Below are positions 26,526 to 35,200 of a DNA stretch of 64,000 nucleotides, piece by piece (within the stretch, counting starts at the first letter, position 1; each line of letters begins with the position of its first letter). The stretch comes from Ilumatobacter fluminis (GTDB lineage: Bacteria > Actinomycetota > Acidimicrobiia > Acidimicrobiales > Ilumatobacteraceae): assembly GCF_004364865.1 (NCBI RefSeq), contig NZ_SOAU01000001.1, forward strand, positions 1,674,001 through 1,738,000. The letters are read 5' to 3'. A program made the position numbers and the translations under genes. The notes beneath the pieces were generated by a model that was not told where the DNA came from, made no database searches, and worked only from the letters and a program-made list of their open reading frames with translations.

Positions 26526-27578
26526 ATGACGACCACGATCGACGAGGTCGGCGGGTGGCCGGCGCTGTTGAGCGCCCTGCTCGACCGCAGCCACTTGACC
26601 GAAGACCAAGCGCGCGCCGCCATGACGACGATCCTCGCCGGGGACGCGACGCCGGCCCAGCTGATCGCGTTCGTGGTCGCGCTGCGTGCCAAAGGGGAGA
26701 GCGCCGCCGAACTGTCGGGGCTGCTCGATGCCGTCCTGGCCCACGCCACCCTCGTCCCGCTCACCCCCGAGCAACGAGCGAGCTGTGTCGACATCGTCGG
26801 AACTGGTGGCGACCAGTCGCACTCCATCAACGTGTCGACGATGGCGGCGATCGTCACGGCCGGAGCGGGTGTCCCGGTGTGCAAGCACGGCGCCCGCAGC
26901 GCCTCGTCGAAGTGCGGCACCGCCGACGTCCTCGAAGCGCTCGGGGTCGTCATCGAGTTGCCACCGGAAGGAGTCGCACACTGTCTCGACCGCTCCGGGA
27001 TGGGCTTCTGCTTCGCCCCGGCGTTCCATCCGGCGTTCCGGTTCGCCGGCCCGTCCCGACGTGAGATCGGCATCCCGACCGTGTTCAACCTGCTCGGCCC
27101 GATGGCCAACCCGGGCCGTGTCCGACGACAGGTGATCGGTGTCGCCAACGGTTCGTTCGCCGAGCGGATGGTCGAGACGCTCCGGTCGCACGGCTCGATC
27201 CACTCGTGGGTCGTGCACGGCGGCGGGCTCGACGAGCTGACCACGACCGGCCCGAGCCAGGTGACCGAACTGATCGACGGCGAACTCCGTCACTTCCAGG
27301 TCGACTCCGAGACGCTCGGTCTGTCCCCGGCGCGGGCGAGCGACCTGGTCGGCGGCGACCCGGCCGAGAACGCCGCCGTCGTCCGAGCCGTCCTCGGCGG
27401 GCAACCCGGACCGCACCGAGACATCGTCGTCCTGAACGCCGGTGCCGGCCTCGTGGTCGGCGGGGTGGCCGACGATCTCGCCGACGGCATCGAACGGGCT
27501 CAGGTGGCGATCGACTCGGGCGCCGCCGCCGCGACACTCGACCGCCTGGTCGAGGCGTCGCAGGAGGCTGCCGGGTGA
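26526..27578 (+). CDS. trpD: Anthranilate phosphoribosyltransferase
   Basis: Joins anthranilate and PRPP to phosphoribosylanthranilate in tryptophan synthesis. 350 residues. The glycine-rich PRPP/anthranilate loop is GTGGDQSHSINVSTMAA, followed by KHGARSASSKCGTADVLEALG and HPAFRFAGPSRREIGIPTVFN. These are canonical for the family. No other trp gene is adjacent. TAGCCT (26512-26517) precedes the ATG by 8 nt, so the message is probably leaderless. The next gene starts 5 nt after its stop. Confidence 0.95.
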   Translation: MTTTIDEVGGWPALLSALLDRSHLTEDQARAAMTTILAGDATPAQLIAFVVALRAKGESAAELSGLLDAVLAHATLVPLTPEQRASCVDIVGTGGDQSHSINVSTMAAIVTAGAGVPVCKHGARSASSKCGTADVLEALGVVIELPPEGVAHCLDRSGMGFCFAPAFHPAFRFAGPSRREIGIPTVFNLLGPMANPGRVRRQVIGVANGSFAERMVETLRSHGSIHSWVVHGGGLDELTTTGPSQVTELIDGELRHFQVDSETLGLSPARASDLVGGDPAENAAVVRAVLGGQPGPHRDIVVLNAGAGLVVGGVADDLADGIERAQVAIDSGAAAATLDRLVEASQEAAG

Positions 27579-27582
27579 CGCC

Positions 27583-28422
27583 ATGACCGGGTGGTCGGTG
27601 CGGGTGCCCGCGTCGTCGGCGAACATCGGCGCCGGGTTCGACGTGCTCGGCCTGGCCCTGACCCTCCACGCCGAGGTCGGTATCGGAGAGCCGCCCGCCG
27701 GCGGCCGAACCGCCGAACCGACACATCCCGCCACCATCGCATTCCGGCAGGCCGGCGGCGACGGCGACGTGTGGGTCCGCTCACCGATCCCGATCGGACG
27801 CGGCATGGGCTTCTCCGGAGCGGTCCGGGTCGGTGGTGCCGCCGCAGCCGCCGTGCAACGTCTCGGCGCCGAGGCACTCGACGACCAGGTCGTGCTGGCC
27901 GAGGTGTGTGGTGTGGCGGCCGAACTGGAGGGGCACGCCGACAATGTGGCGCCGTCGGTGTACGGCGGCGTGGTCGTCTGTGCCGACGACCACGTCCAGC
28001 CGGTGCCGCTCGGTCTCGACCCGGCCATCGTGGTGTGGGTGCCCGACGGCACGACCACGTCGACCGACCGGTCCCGCTCGACGCTCGCCGCCGAGGTCAC
28101 CCGAGCCGACGCCGTGTTCAACCTGGGACGGGTGGCGACCTTCGTGGCGGCCTGCGCCGCCGGCGACGTCGATGCCCTGCGGCTCGCCACCGAGGACCGC
28201 CTCCACCAGCCGACCCGGCTCGTCGAGGTGCCCGAAACGGCCGGCGCGCTCGAGGCGGCCCTCGACGCCGGCGCCTGGGCGGCCTGGCTGTCGGGCAGCG
28301 GCCCGACCATGGCAGCGATGTGCGACCCCGCCGACGCCGCCCGCATCGCCGCCGCCCTCCCCGACACCGGCCACACCAAACACCTCGCCATCGATCACCG
28401 AGGCGTCACCCACCAGCCCTGA
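27583..28422 (+). CDS. thrB: Homoserine kinase
   Basis: A GHMP kinase that phosphorylates homoserine in threonine synthesis. 279 residues. The N-terminus VRVPASSANIGAGFDVLGLA is diagnostic. The ATP loop PIPIGRGMGFSGA replaces the usual P-x-G-x-G-S-S-x-A with an unusual GFSGA, and the third motif is AWLSGSGPTMAA. Family length is about 300, so it is slightly short. The ATG is 5 nt after the trpD stop; pairing of trpD and thrB in one operon is uncommon, thrA/thrC being the usual partners. An AGGAGG about 15 nt upstream may serve as the ribosome binding site. Confidence 0.9.
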   Translation: MTGWSVRVPASSANIGAGFDVLGLALTLHAEVGIGEPPAGGRTAEPTHPATIAFRQAGGDGDVWVRSPIPIGRGMGFSGAVRVGGAAAAAVQRLGAEALDDQVVLAEVCGVAAELEGHADNVAPSVYGGVVVCADDHVQPVPLGLDPAIVVWVPDGTTTSTDRSRSTLAAEVTRADAVFNLGRVATFVAACAAGDVDALRLATEDRLHQPTRLVEVPETAGALEAALDAGAWAAWLSGSGPTMAAMCDPADAARIAAALPDTGHTKHLAIDHRGVTHQP

Positions 28423-28462
28423 CCGGACCGCGCAATGGGACCCCATTCGTCGCGGTGGCTGG

Positions 28463-30127
28463 TCAGGCGGCGAGGCGGAGGTCGGGTGGGGCCTCGAGGG
28501 GGAAGCGCCACTCGCCGGTGCACGAGACGATCTCGAGCCGATCGGCGTGCTTGTCGAAGTACTTGGCCAACACCAGCACCTCGTCGACGTGGCGGCGGGG
28601 GAGCGGGAGCGTGACGTCGACCGGGTCGGGTGGGTCGACCGGCAGGGCGCGTCCGGCGGTACCGGTGACGACGACGTCGACGAGACGTCCGTGCTCGACG
28701 ACCCACGCCCGGTCGCCGTGGCGGACCGTGCACCGGTCGGCGGCACGAAGCGCGTCGGTGAGTCGCTGGCGGCGCACGGCTCCGAGCAACGCCGACACCC
28801 GGTCGCGGACCATCGCCGCCTCCTCGAACCGTTGCGCCGCCGCGAGCTCGGTCATGCGCACGCTCAGGTGCTCGACGACCGGGTCGGCATTGCCCTCGAA
28901 CAGGCTTCGGGCCGCGGCGACGGCAGCGTCGTACCTGAGCCGATCGGCCTCGCCGGCGCAGGGGCACATCGCCACCCCGAGCTGCGCGGAGCTGCACGAG
29001 ACCGCGTCGGGCGCCGGGGTGTGCCGAGCCGACAGTCGGGTCGAGCAGCGACGGAGCGGCAGCACCGACTGGATCGCCTCCACGACCAACGCCGCCATCT
29101 TGCGCGACGGGAGCGGCCCGAGATGGACGCCCTTGGCGCTCGGGTCCTTCACCACCGACAGGCGTGGCCACGGTGACTCGACGTCGAGCCGGACGTAGCA
29201 GTACTTGTCGACCCGGGTTCCGGCTCGGTTGTAGCGGGGGAGCATGCGGGCGATCAGTCGCGACTCGATGACCTCCGCCGTGACCGGATCGGGCAGTTCG
29301 AGATGGCGGATCGTCTGCATCTCGCGCAACATCGGCCCGATGCGACGCCGGTCGTCGCGTCCGAAGTAGCTGCGGACCCGCTGGCGGAGATTGGTGGCCT
29401 TGCCGACGTAGAGCACCTCGTCGCGGTTGCCGCAGAACATGTACACGCCGGGGGTGCGGGGGAGCGACGACGTCATCGTCAGCTTGCGCGCCTGCGGGTG
29501 CCCCGCCAGCTTCGCGATCGACGTGAGGTCGTCGAGCCCGAGGACCCCGAGCCCGGCAGCTCGTTCGAGCAGGAGGTGGAGCAGGTCGGTGGTCGCCAGG
29601 GCGTCGTCGAGTGCGCGGTGCGTCGGGGTGTGGTCGAGTCGGAGCCGGGACGCGAGCGTCGACAGCTTGCAGTTCGGCACCTCGTCGCGCAGCATACGTC
29701 GTGCCAGGGCCGCCGTGTCGACGACGGTCGGCTTGTACTCGCTGCGACCGTCGCGCTCGAACGCCGCGCGTACGAAACCGAGATCGAACGATGCGTTGTG
29801 TGCGACGAACACCGAGTCGCCGAGGAAGTCGCGCAAGGTGCCGAGCACCGTCTCGATTCGCGGAGCGGTCCGGACGACGGCGTCGGTGAGGCCGGTCAGG
29901 ACGGTGATCTGGGGCGGGATCGCCCGGCCCGGGTTGACGAGGGTGTGGAACGTGCCGAGGCACTCGCCGCCGCGCACCTTGACGGCGCCGATCTCGGTGA
30001 TCATGTCGTCGGTGCGGCTGCCGCCGGTCGTCTCGAGGTCGAGCACGCAGAACGTGACCTCGTGCAACGGCGTGCCGAGGTCGTCGAAGCTCCGCTGCCC
30101 GACGACGGCCCGGGGCGCCGGCATCAT
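28463..30127 (-). CDS. DEDDh exonuclease fused to a UvrC-type GIY-YIG nuclease
   Basis: 554 residues. The N-terminal DnaQ-like 3'-5' exonuclease (about 20-190) has CVLDLETTG (Asp30, Glu32), HNASFDLGF and HRALDDALAT. The GIY-YIG nuclease domain (about 230-310) starts TPGVYMF and has VLYVGKATNLRQRV. A later region (about 400-440) has a UVR-like helix, AAAQRFEEAAMVRDRV. This is the Cho/UvrC-N-like fusion known in Actinobacteria, probably acting in excision repair. ATG 30127 follows GGGAG. Two SOS-box-like palindromes lie 38-70 nt upstream, so LexA control is likely; E. coli cho is also SOS-induced. The last part has an unassigned C-terminus. Confidence 0.88.
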   Translation of the reverse strand: MMPAPRAVVGQRSFDDLGTPLHEVTFCVLDLETTGGSRTDDMITEIGAVKVRGGECLGTFHTLVNPGRAIPPQITVLTGLTDAVVRTAPRIETVLGTLRDFLGDSVFVAHNASFDLGFVRAAFERDGRSEYKPTVVDTAALARRMLRDEVPNCKLSTLASRLRLDHTPTHRALDDALATTDLLHLLLERAAGLGVLGLDDLTSIAKLAGHPQARKLTMTSSLPRTPGVYMFCGNRDEVLYVGKATNLRQRVRSYFGRDDRRRIGPMLREMQTIRHLELPDPVTAEVIESRLIARMLPRYNRAGTRVDKYCYVRLDVESPWPRLSVVKDPSAKGVHLGPLPSRKMAALVVEAIQSVLPLRRCSTRLSARHTPAPDAVSCSSAQLGVAMCPCAGEADRLRYDAAVAAARSLFEGNADPVVEHLSVRMTELAAAQRFEEAAMVRDRVSALLGAVRRQRLTDALRAADRCTVRHGDRAWVVEHGRLVDVVVTGTAGRALPVDPPDPVDVTLPLPRRHVDEVLVLAKYFDKHADRLEIVSCTGEWRFPLEAPPDLRLAA

Positions 30128-30164
30128 CGATCTCCCAACACGATCATGGCGGGTGATCAAAGCA

Positions 30165-30197
30165 CGAACGCGTGTTCGCGTCAAGAACGCTTGTTCG
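30165..30197. promoter_or_regulatory. Two tandem SOS (LexA) boxes
   Basis: CGAACGCGTGTTCG at 30165-30178 fits the actinobacterial LexA box CGAAC-N4-GTTCG exactly. AGAACGCTTGTTCG at 30184-30197 differs in one base. They are 19 bp apart, about two helical turns, upstream of the DEDDh-GIY-YIG nuclease and in the shared divergent region with the NYN gene. No other copy was noticed in the window. Confidence 0.75.
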
Positions 30198-30261
30198 ATG
30201 CCGGCGCCAGCGGGCGTTTCCCGTCCCGGGCCGGTCGGGCGTGCAGCGGTACAGTGAACGG

Positions 30262-31485
30262 ATGGAGCGCCCTGATGTCGAACCACGCCACCTGCGCTCC
30301 GCCATCGAGTACGCGGTGCTGATGGCGCAGGAAGGGCAGAAGTTCAAGCCCCCGCTCGCGTACCCGGCGCCGCTGAAGCGCTACTTCACCACCGATCGCA
30401 TCCCCTCGTCCGTTCTCGCGACGCTCGCCCGTGCCATCGAGGGCGACGAGGCGTTCCGCAAGAAGATCGCACGGGGCGCCGTTCCAGAACTCGTCGACGA
30501 GCTCGGTCGTGCCTGGCTGAAACGGCCGTCCGGTTGGGTCGACGACGTCACCCGCCTCGCCGCCGAGGCCGACGCCGCTACCGAGGAGGCAACCGCGGCC
30601 AAGGCGCTGAAGCGAGCCGAGAAGCGCCGTGCAGCCGCCGAACAGGTCGCTGCTCGCAGTCGGGCCGAACTGGTCGCCCTCGAGGGGTCAGTCGCGGAGC
30701 GCGACGAGGTGATCGAGGGCTTGCGCTCCGACGTCGTCAAGCTGCGCGACGAGATCGACGAGATCCGTGCCGAGCTGATCGACACCCGCAACGAGGCGCG
30801 CCATGCCCGCGACCGGGAGGCGGCGGCGGTCGCGAAACTCGCCGACGCCGAGGCGGCGCGCAGCGCTGCGGTCGAGGCGAAGGGGTCGGCCGAGATCGTC
30901 CGTGACGAGGTGTTGGCCGACCGGGCGGCGCTCGCTGCCGAGCGGTCGGAACTCGCTCGCCTCGCTGCCCACGCCGAGTCGCTCGCGGCGCAGCTCGCTG
31001 CGCTCGCCGCGCCGCCGACTGCCGGCAAGCCGACAGCGGTCGCTCGCAAACCGCTGCCGATGCCGGGCGGTGTCATGGGTGATTCCGAGGCCGCCGCCGA
31101 GTACCTCCTCCGCTCCGGGGCCTCGGTGCTGATCGACGGGTACAACGTCGCCAAGCTGGCGTGGCCGAAGCTCGATCTCGAGGGGCAGCGTGTCGTGCTG
31201 CTCGACGCAGTGGAGAACCTGGCTCGTCGGTACGGCAGTGACATCACGGTCGTGTTCGACGGTGCCGACGTCGTGGGTGCGGTCGCCGATCAACGCCGGG
31301 TCGCACGAGTCGTGTACTCGCCGGCCGAGGTGATCGCCGACGACGTGATCCGTGACGAAGTGGGCCGGCTCCCGCCGACGCGCCAGGTGGTGGTGGTCAC
31401 GAACGACCAGGAGATCATCCGCGACGTGCGCGCCAACGGCGCCAACACCATGTCGAGCGACCAGCTCCTCGCCCTCATCCGCTGA
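30262..31485 (+). CDS. NYN-domain protein with coiled coil (YacP-like)
   Basis: 407 residues. The N-terminal helical domain (about 1-95) has LKRYFTTDRIPSSVLATLARAI. A long Ala/Glu/Arg coiled coil (about 100-255) leads to a C-terminal NYN (PIN-like) nuclease domain (about 285-405). Its signatures are VLIDGYNVAKLAWP, VVFDGADVVG, YSPAEVIADDVIRDEV and VVVTNDQEIIRDVRANGA. The acidic residues fit an RNase, as proposed for YacP/Rae1-type proteins. TACAGT (30250-30255) precedes the ATG by 6 nt, a leaderless start. It is divergent from the repair nuclease and shares its SOS-box region. Confidence 0.88.
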   Translation: MERPDVEPRHLRSAIEYAVLMAQEGQKFKPPLAYPAPLKRYFTTDRIPSSVLATLARAIEGDEAFRKKIARGAVPELVDELGRAWLKRPSGWVDDVTRLAAEADAATEEATAAKALKRAEKRRAAAEQVAARSRAELVALEGSVAERDEVIEGLRSDVVKLRDEIDEIRAELIDTRNEARHARDREAAAVAKLADAEAARSAAVEAKGSAEIVRDEVLADRAALAAERSELARLAAHAESLAAQLAALAAPPTAGKPTAVARKPLPMPGGVMGDSEAAAEYLLRSGASVLIDGYNVAKLAWPKLDLEGQRVVLLDAVENLARRYGSDITVVFDGADVVGAVADQRRVARVVYSPAEVIADDVIRDEVGRLPPTRQVVVVTNDQEIIRDVRANGANTMSSDQLLALIR

Positions 31486-31528
31486 ACCAGCACCCCGGCA
31501 CCTGGCCCCGGCACCGGACCTCGGGTCC

Positions 31529-31601
31529 GGACGCCTGGTGGATTTAATCGCCTGGGTGTCCGACGGTGGACGCCTGGTGGATTTAATCGCCTGGGTGTCC
31601 G
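31529..31601. repeat. Intergenic 39-bp-period direct repeat
   Basis: A 34-bp sequence beginning GGACGCCTGGTGGATTTAAT occurs at 31529-31562 and again, identical, at 31568-31601. It is followed to about 31650 by degenerate GTGTCCGGGGTG units. The TTTAAT core is notably AT-rich for this genome. It lies between convergent genes; no ORF or terminator is clear here. Confidence 0.75.
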
Positions 31602-31649
31602 GGGTGTCGGTGTCCGGGGTGCGGGGTGCGAAGTCCGGGGTGTCGGGTG

Positions 31650-32615
31650 TCAGCGGCGGAGGAGGGCGGAGCGTTGGTGTTCGAGGCTGTCGACGTGGGC
31701 GCCGGCGGCCTCGGCGCTCGGGGTGACTTCGGCGATCAGTTCGTCGACGCTCGAGGCGGCACGGCGGAGCTCGGCCGACGACGAGGTGATGCGGTCGTGC
31801 ACCATGAGGTCGCTGAAGGTGTTGTCGAACCACACGTCCCAGGTGCCGAGTGCGCTCGACGGCATGCGCACGTTCGGGTGGTGCAGGTCGCCGGGCCCGC
31901 CCAGGTCGGCCAGTTCCGACCGCAACGACAGCAGTGAGGCGTGTGCCTCGGCGATCGGCACGACCGCTCCGTCGAGGGCGTCGTACTTCGCCCGACCGGC
32001 GACGTCGCCGCCGAAGCGCCCCGGTCCGTGACGGAAGCCGCCGCTGCCCTCCGACGCGACATCGACGATCGACCATCCCGCGGCAGTGCCGAGCCGATCG
32101 GTGGCGGTGTCGAGCGCACCGACGGCTCGGAGCGCCGACGAGATCACCGCCCGCAGGTCGTCGCGAACCCGCCGGGCGGCCGCCAACTCGTCGTCGAGGG
32201 CGGCCAACCGGCGAGCACGGTCGTCGCCGCTCCCGGCGATCGCAGCAGCACGGGCCGTCGTCGCCGCGTCGAGCCGGTCGCGCGACTCGTCGAGGACGGC
32301 GGCGGTGTCGCGTGCCGAGGCGAACTCGCCCGACAACCGCTGCATCGCCCGTTCGTGCGCCGACAGTTCGGCGGTGAGTGCCGCCACCTCCGGCGACGGC
32401 GGTGCCGCAGGATCGGGGCGACGTCCGAAGATCCGGCCGATGAACGAACCGGTCGAGCGTGTGCTGCGGCGGCGGGCGTCGTCGAGGCGGCGACGGAGGT
32501 CCTGGCAGGTTTCCTGTTCGGCGGCCAGCTCGCCGTGGAGCACCGTCGCCCGGGACCGGGCTCGTTCGCACTCGGCGACGGCGGCTTCGGCGGCGAGGAA
32601 CTCGTCGAGGTCCAT
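31650..32615 (-). CDS. Coiled-coil protein, unknown
   Basis: 321 residues, soluble, with long Ala/Arg/Glu helices (about 1-50 and 75-165). A Gly-rich middle (about 195-210) precedes a C-terminal part with the segment LGTWDVWFDNTFSDLMVHDRI. No family is recognised. It starts 19 nt after the stop of the small SH3-like gene at 32635-32928 and is probably cotranscribed with it. The tail is followed by the repeat tract at 31529-31650. High-GC codon use continues through the frame, so it is a real gene. Confidence 0.7.
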   Translation of the reverse strand: MDLDEFLAAEAAVAECERARSRATVLHGELAAEQETCQDLRRRLDDARRRSTRSTGSFIGRIFGRRPDPAAPPSPEVAALTAELSAHERAMQRLSGEFASARDTAAVLDESRDRLDAATTARAAAIAGSGDDRARRLAALDDELAAARRVRDDLRAVISSALRAVGALDTATDRLGTAAGWSIVDVASEGSGGFRHGPGRFGGDVAGRAKYDALDGAVVPIAEAHASLLSLRSELADLGGPGDLHHPNVRMPSSALGTWDVWFDNTFSDLMVHDRITSSSAELRRAASSVDELIAEVTPSAEAAGAHVDSLEHQRSALLRR

Positions 32616-32634
32616 GATCGCCGCCGGCCGGGGA

Positions 32635-32928
32635 TCAGGCGCTGCGGGCGGCCTTCTTGGCGTTCTTCTCGAGGCGCTTCGCGGTGCGCCCGATCGGCTC
32701 GAGGTGGCGATGATCGAGATCGCCGAGCTCGCCGCCGTTGTCGAACAACACCCGGTACCGCATCCAGTTGAACCCGTTGGCGAGGATCACCTTGCCGGTG
32801 GTGCCGGCGGGGACGAGCGGTCGCTCGGCGGACGGCAGGTCGGACGTCGCACGCACCTTGTCGCCCAGCTTCAGGTCGAGCTGGCCGTCGTGAGGCTTGG
32901 CGAGGGAGTGTGGCTTCCAGAACTGCAC
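32635..32928 (-). CDS. Small KOW/SH3-like protein, unknown
   Basis: 97 residues. The middle (LGDKVRATSDLPSAERPLVPAG followed by TTGKVI, WMRYRVLFDNGGELGDLDHRHLEPI) resembles a small beta-barrel of the kind found in SH3/KOW domains. It ends in a basic helix (RTAKRLEKNAKKAARSA) that could bind nucleic acid. GTG 32928 is chosen because CAGAAT (32940 to 32935) precedes it by 6 nt; an ATG at 32964 is possible. It is followed on the same strand by the coiled-coil gene and is divergent from tig. Confidence 0.62.
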   Translation of the reverse strand: MQFWKPHSLAKPHDGQLDLKLGDKVRATSDLPSAERPLVPAGTTGKVILANGFNWMRYRVLFDNGGELGDLDHRHLEPIGRTAKRLEKNAKKAARSA

Positions 32929-33050
32929 GGCACCATTCTGCCGGATCGGAGCCCCACGATGCACTTCTCGGGCCGTGATCGGGCCGTTCCGGCGACACCT
33001 CGTGGCCGGGCGAGCCGGGGTGGGGTGGGCGCCGATAGGGTTTTCGACCT

Positions 33051-34448
33051 GTGAAATCTTCGGTTGAAACCCTCGAGGGGAACAAGGTCAAGGTCTACGT
33101 CGAGGTCGATGAGGCCGAATTCGACAAGGACATCGACGCGGCGTTCAAGACGATCGCCCACGAGGTGAAGCTGCCCGGCTTCCGGAACGGCAAGGTGCCG
33201 CGCCGAGTGCTCGAGGCTCGCATCGGCCTCGGTCCGGCCCGTGAGCAGGCCCTGCGCGACGCGATCCCGCAGTACCTCGGCAAGGCGGTTCGCGAGCACG
33301 ATGTCGACCTGGTGGCGACCCCCGACGTCGCGATCACCGGCGGCCAGGAAGAGGGCGTCGTCGAGTTCGAGGCCGAGTGCGAGATCCGCCCGGTCATCGA
33401 AGTGCCCGGATACGCCGGACTGCGCATCGAGCTCGACTCGCCGCAGCCGAGCGACGACGACATCGAGTCGGCCAAGCAGGACGAGCTGAAGGCGCACGGC
33501 GCGCTCGCCGACGTCGACCGTCCCGCACAGTCGGGTGACTACCTCACCCTCGACCTCGCGGCGACCCGCGACGGCGAAGAGGTCATGGGCCTCAACACCG
33601 AAGACTGGTCGTACGAGCTCGGTCAGGGTTGGGTCGCCGACGACTTCGACAGCCATATCGAGGGCGCGTCGGTGGGCGACACGCTCACCTTCACGACCAC
33701 GCCCAAGGGCACCGAGGAGTCGGCCGACTTCACCGTCACCGTCAAGGCGATCCAGGCGCTCGAACTCCCCGAGCCGACCGACGAGTGGGTGTCGGAGAAC
33801 ACCGGCGAGTTCGACACGGTCGAGGAGTGGGAGAACTCGATCCGCGAGCGACTCGTCGAGAGCCAGCTCGGCGCGGTGCGCGGCCAGGTCATGGGTCAGC
33901 TCACCGAAGCGCTCGTCAAGCTCGTCGACGTCGACGCACCCGAGTCGATGGTGCAGAGCGAGATGCAGAGCCAGCTGCAGAACATGTTCCGCCAGCTCCA
34001 GATGAACGGCATCGATCCCGAGGCGTGGCTGTCGGCCACCGGCCAGGGCATCGAGCAGATGCTCGAAGGCACCCGGCCCCAGGCCGAGCAGGCCGTCAAA
34101 TCCGACCTCGCGCTCCGTGCGGTCGCCGTGGCCGAGAACCTCGACGCCACCGACGCCGACATCGAGATGGAATACGCCCGGATGGCGATGCAGTTCGGTC
34201 AGAAGGCGAAGGAGATCCGCCGGGCCTACGAGCAGAACGACGCCGTCCCCGAGCTGGTCGCCCAGATCCGCAAGTCGAAGGCGATGGACTGGCTGCTGCA
34301 CCACGTCGAGATGGTCGACCACGAGGGCAACGAGATCGATCGTGATCTCGTGCTCGGCCATACTCATGACGAGGACGAAGACGATCACGACGATCACGAC
34401 CACGATCACGCCGAGTCGGATCAGGTCGACGACACCGAAAGCGAGTGA
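33051..34448 (+). CDS. tig: Trigger factor
   Basis: Ribosome-associated chaperone and peptidyl-prolyl isomerase. 465 residues. The N-terminal ribosome-binding domain has the signature [24 protein letters not shown]-like middle domain (about 160-245) and a helical C-terminal chaperone domain follow. The last 35 residues are an unusual His/Asp/Glu-rich tail ([19 protein letters not shown]), reminiscent of SlyD's metal-binding tail. GTG 33051 follows TAGGGT by 9 nt. It heads the order tig-clpP-clpX-folC common in bacteria, with clpP starting 2 nt after its stop. Confidence 0.95.
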   Translation: MKSSVETLEGNKVKVYVEVDEAEFDKDIDAAFKTIAHEVKLPGFRNGKVPRRVLEARIGLGPAREQALRDAIPQYLGKAVREHDVDLVATPDVAITGGQEEGVVEFEAECEIRPVIEVPGYAGLRIELDSPQPSDDDIESAKQDELKAHGALADVDRPAQSGDYLTLDLAATRDGEEVMGLNTEDWSYELGQGWVADDFDSHIEGASVGDTLTFTTTPKGTEESADFTVTVKAIQALELPEPTDEWVSENTGEFDTVEEWENSIRERLVESQLGAVRGQVMGQLTEALVKLVDVDAPESMVQSEMQSQLQNMFRQLQMNGIDPEAWLSATGQGIEQMLEGTRPQAEQAVKSDLALRAVAVAENLDATDADIEMEYARMAMQFGQKAKEIRRAYEQNDAVPELVAQIRKSKAMDWLLHHVEMVDHEGNEIDRDLVLGHTHDEDEDDHDDHDHDHAESDQVDDTESE

Positions 34449-34450
34449 CC

Positions 34451-35095
34451 ATGGAACTCCGCGACACGCTCACGGCCCAGAACTACCTGGTGCCGAACGT
34501 CGTCGAGACGACGAGCCGAGGCGAGCGGGCATACGACCTGTACAGCCGCCTGCTGAAGGACAACATCATCTTCCTGCAGACCCCGATCGACGACCAGATC
34601 GCTTCGCTGCTCTGCGCCCAGTTGGTCCATCTCGAGTCCGAGAACCCCGAGAAGGACATCAACATCTACATCAACAGCCCGGGTGGCGACATCACGGCGC
34701 TGTTCGCGATCTACGACACGATGCAGTTCATCCGGAACGACATCGCGACGATCTGCCTCGGCCAGGCCGCCTCGGCGGCTGCGGTGCTGCTGGCGGCCGG
34801 CACCAAGGGCAAGCGCCTGGCGCTGCCCCACAGCCGTGTCCTGCTGCACCAGCCGTACGGGCAGGTCGGCTACGGCCAGGTCACCGACCTCGAGTTGGCG
34901 GCCAACGAGATCCTGCGGATGCGCGAGCTGCTCGAGCAGATCCTCGCCGACCACACAGGACAGCCGATCGAGAAGATCCACACCGACACCGACCGTGACT
35001 TCGTGCTCGAGGCCGACGCGGCGCTCGAATATGGCATCATCGACTCGGTCATCACGTCGCGCGAAGCGGTCGACGTGAACTCGGCCATCCGTTGA
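34451..35095 (+). CDS. clpP: ATP-dependent Clp protease proteolytic subunit
   Basis: Serine peptidase of the Clp barrel. 214 residues. The catalytic triad is Ser108 in [11 protein letters not shown], His133 in LLHQPYG and Asp near 179 in [20 protein letters not shown] is intact. ATG 34451 lies 2 nt after the tig stop; a GTG at 34445 overlaps that stop and would add MT. It partners with ClpX encoded 105 nt downstream. The gap to clpX has its own GGAAAGGAG ribosome binding site and a possible promoter (TAAGGT near 35124). Confidence 0.97.
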   Translation: MELRDTLTAQNYLVPNVVETTSRGERAYDLYSRLLKDNIIFLQTPIDDQIASLLCAQLVHLESENPEKDINIYINSPGGDITALFAIYDTMQFIRNDIATICLGQAASAAAVLLAAGTKGKRLALPHSRVLLHQPYGQVGYGQVTDLELAANEILRMRELLEQILADHTGQPIEKIHTDTDRDFVLEADAALEYGIIDSVITSREAVDVNSAIR

Positions 35096-35200
35096 TTGCC
35101 GACACCGGCCGGTCCGGGTCGCTAAGGTCGACGGTTCAGACGTCGGTGCGAGGCGCCGACGGCTCCGTGAACGAAAACCAGTCGGAAAGGAGCGGCACGG

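Noticed and set aside
35096-35200. tRNA genes in the gaps (also at 37794-37888 and 44607-44699)
   Set aside because: No cloverleaf or T-arm GGTTCGA-type pattern is visible; only small hairpins and ribosome binding sites are seen.
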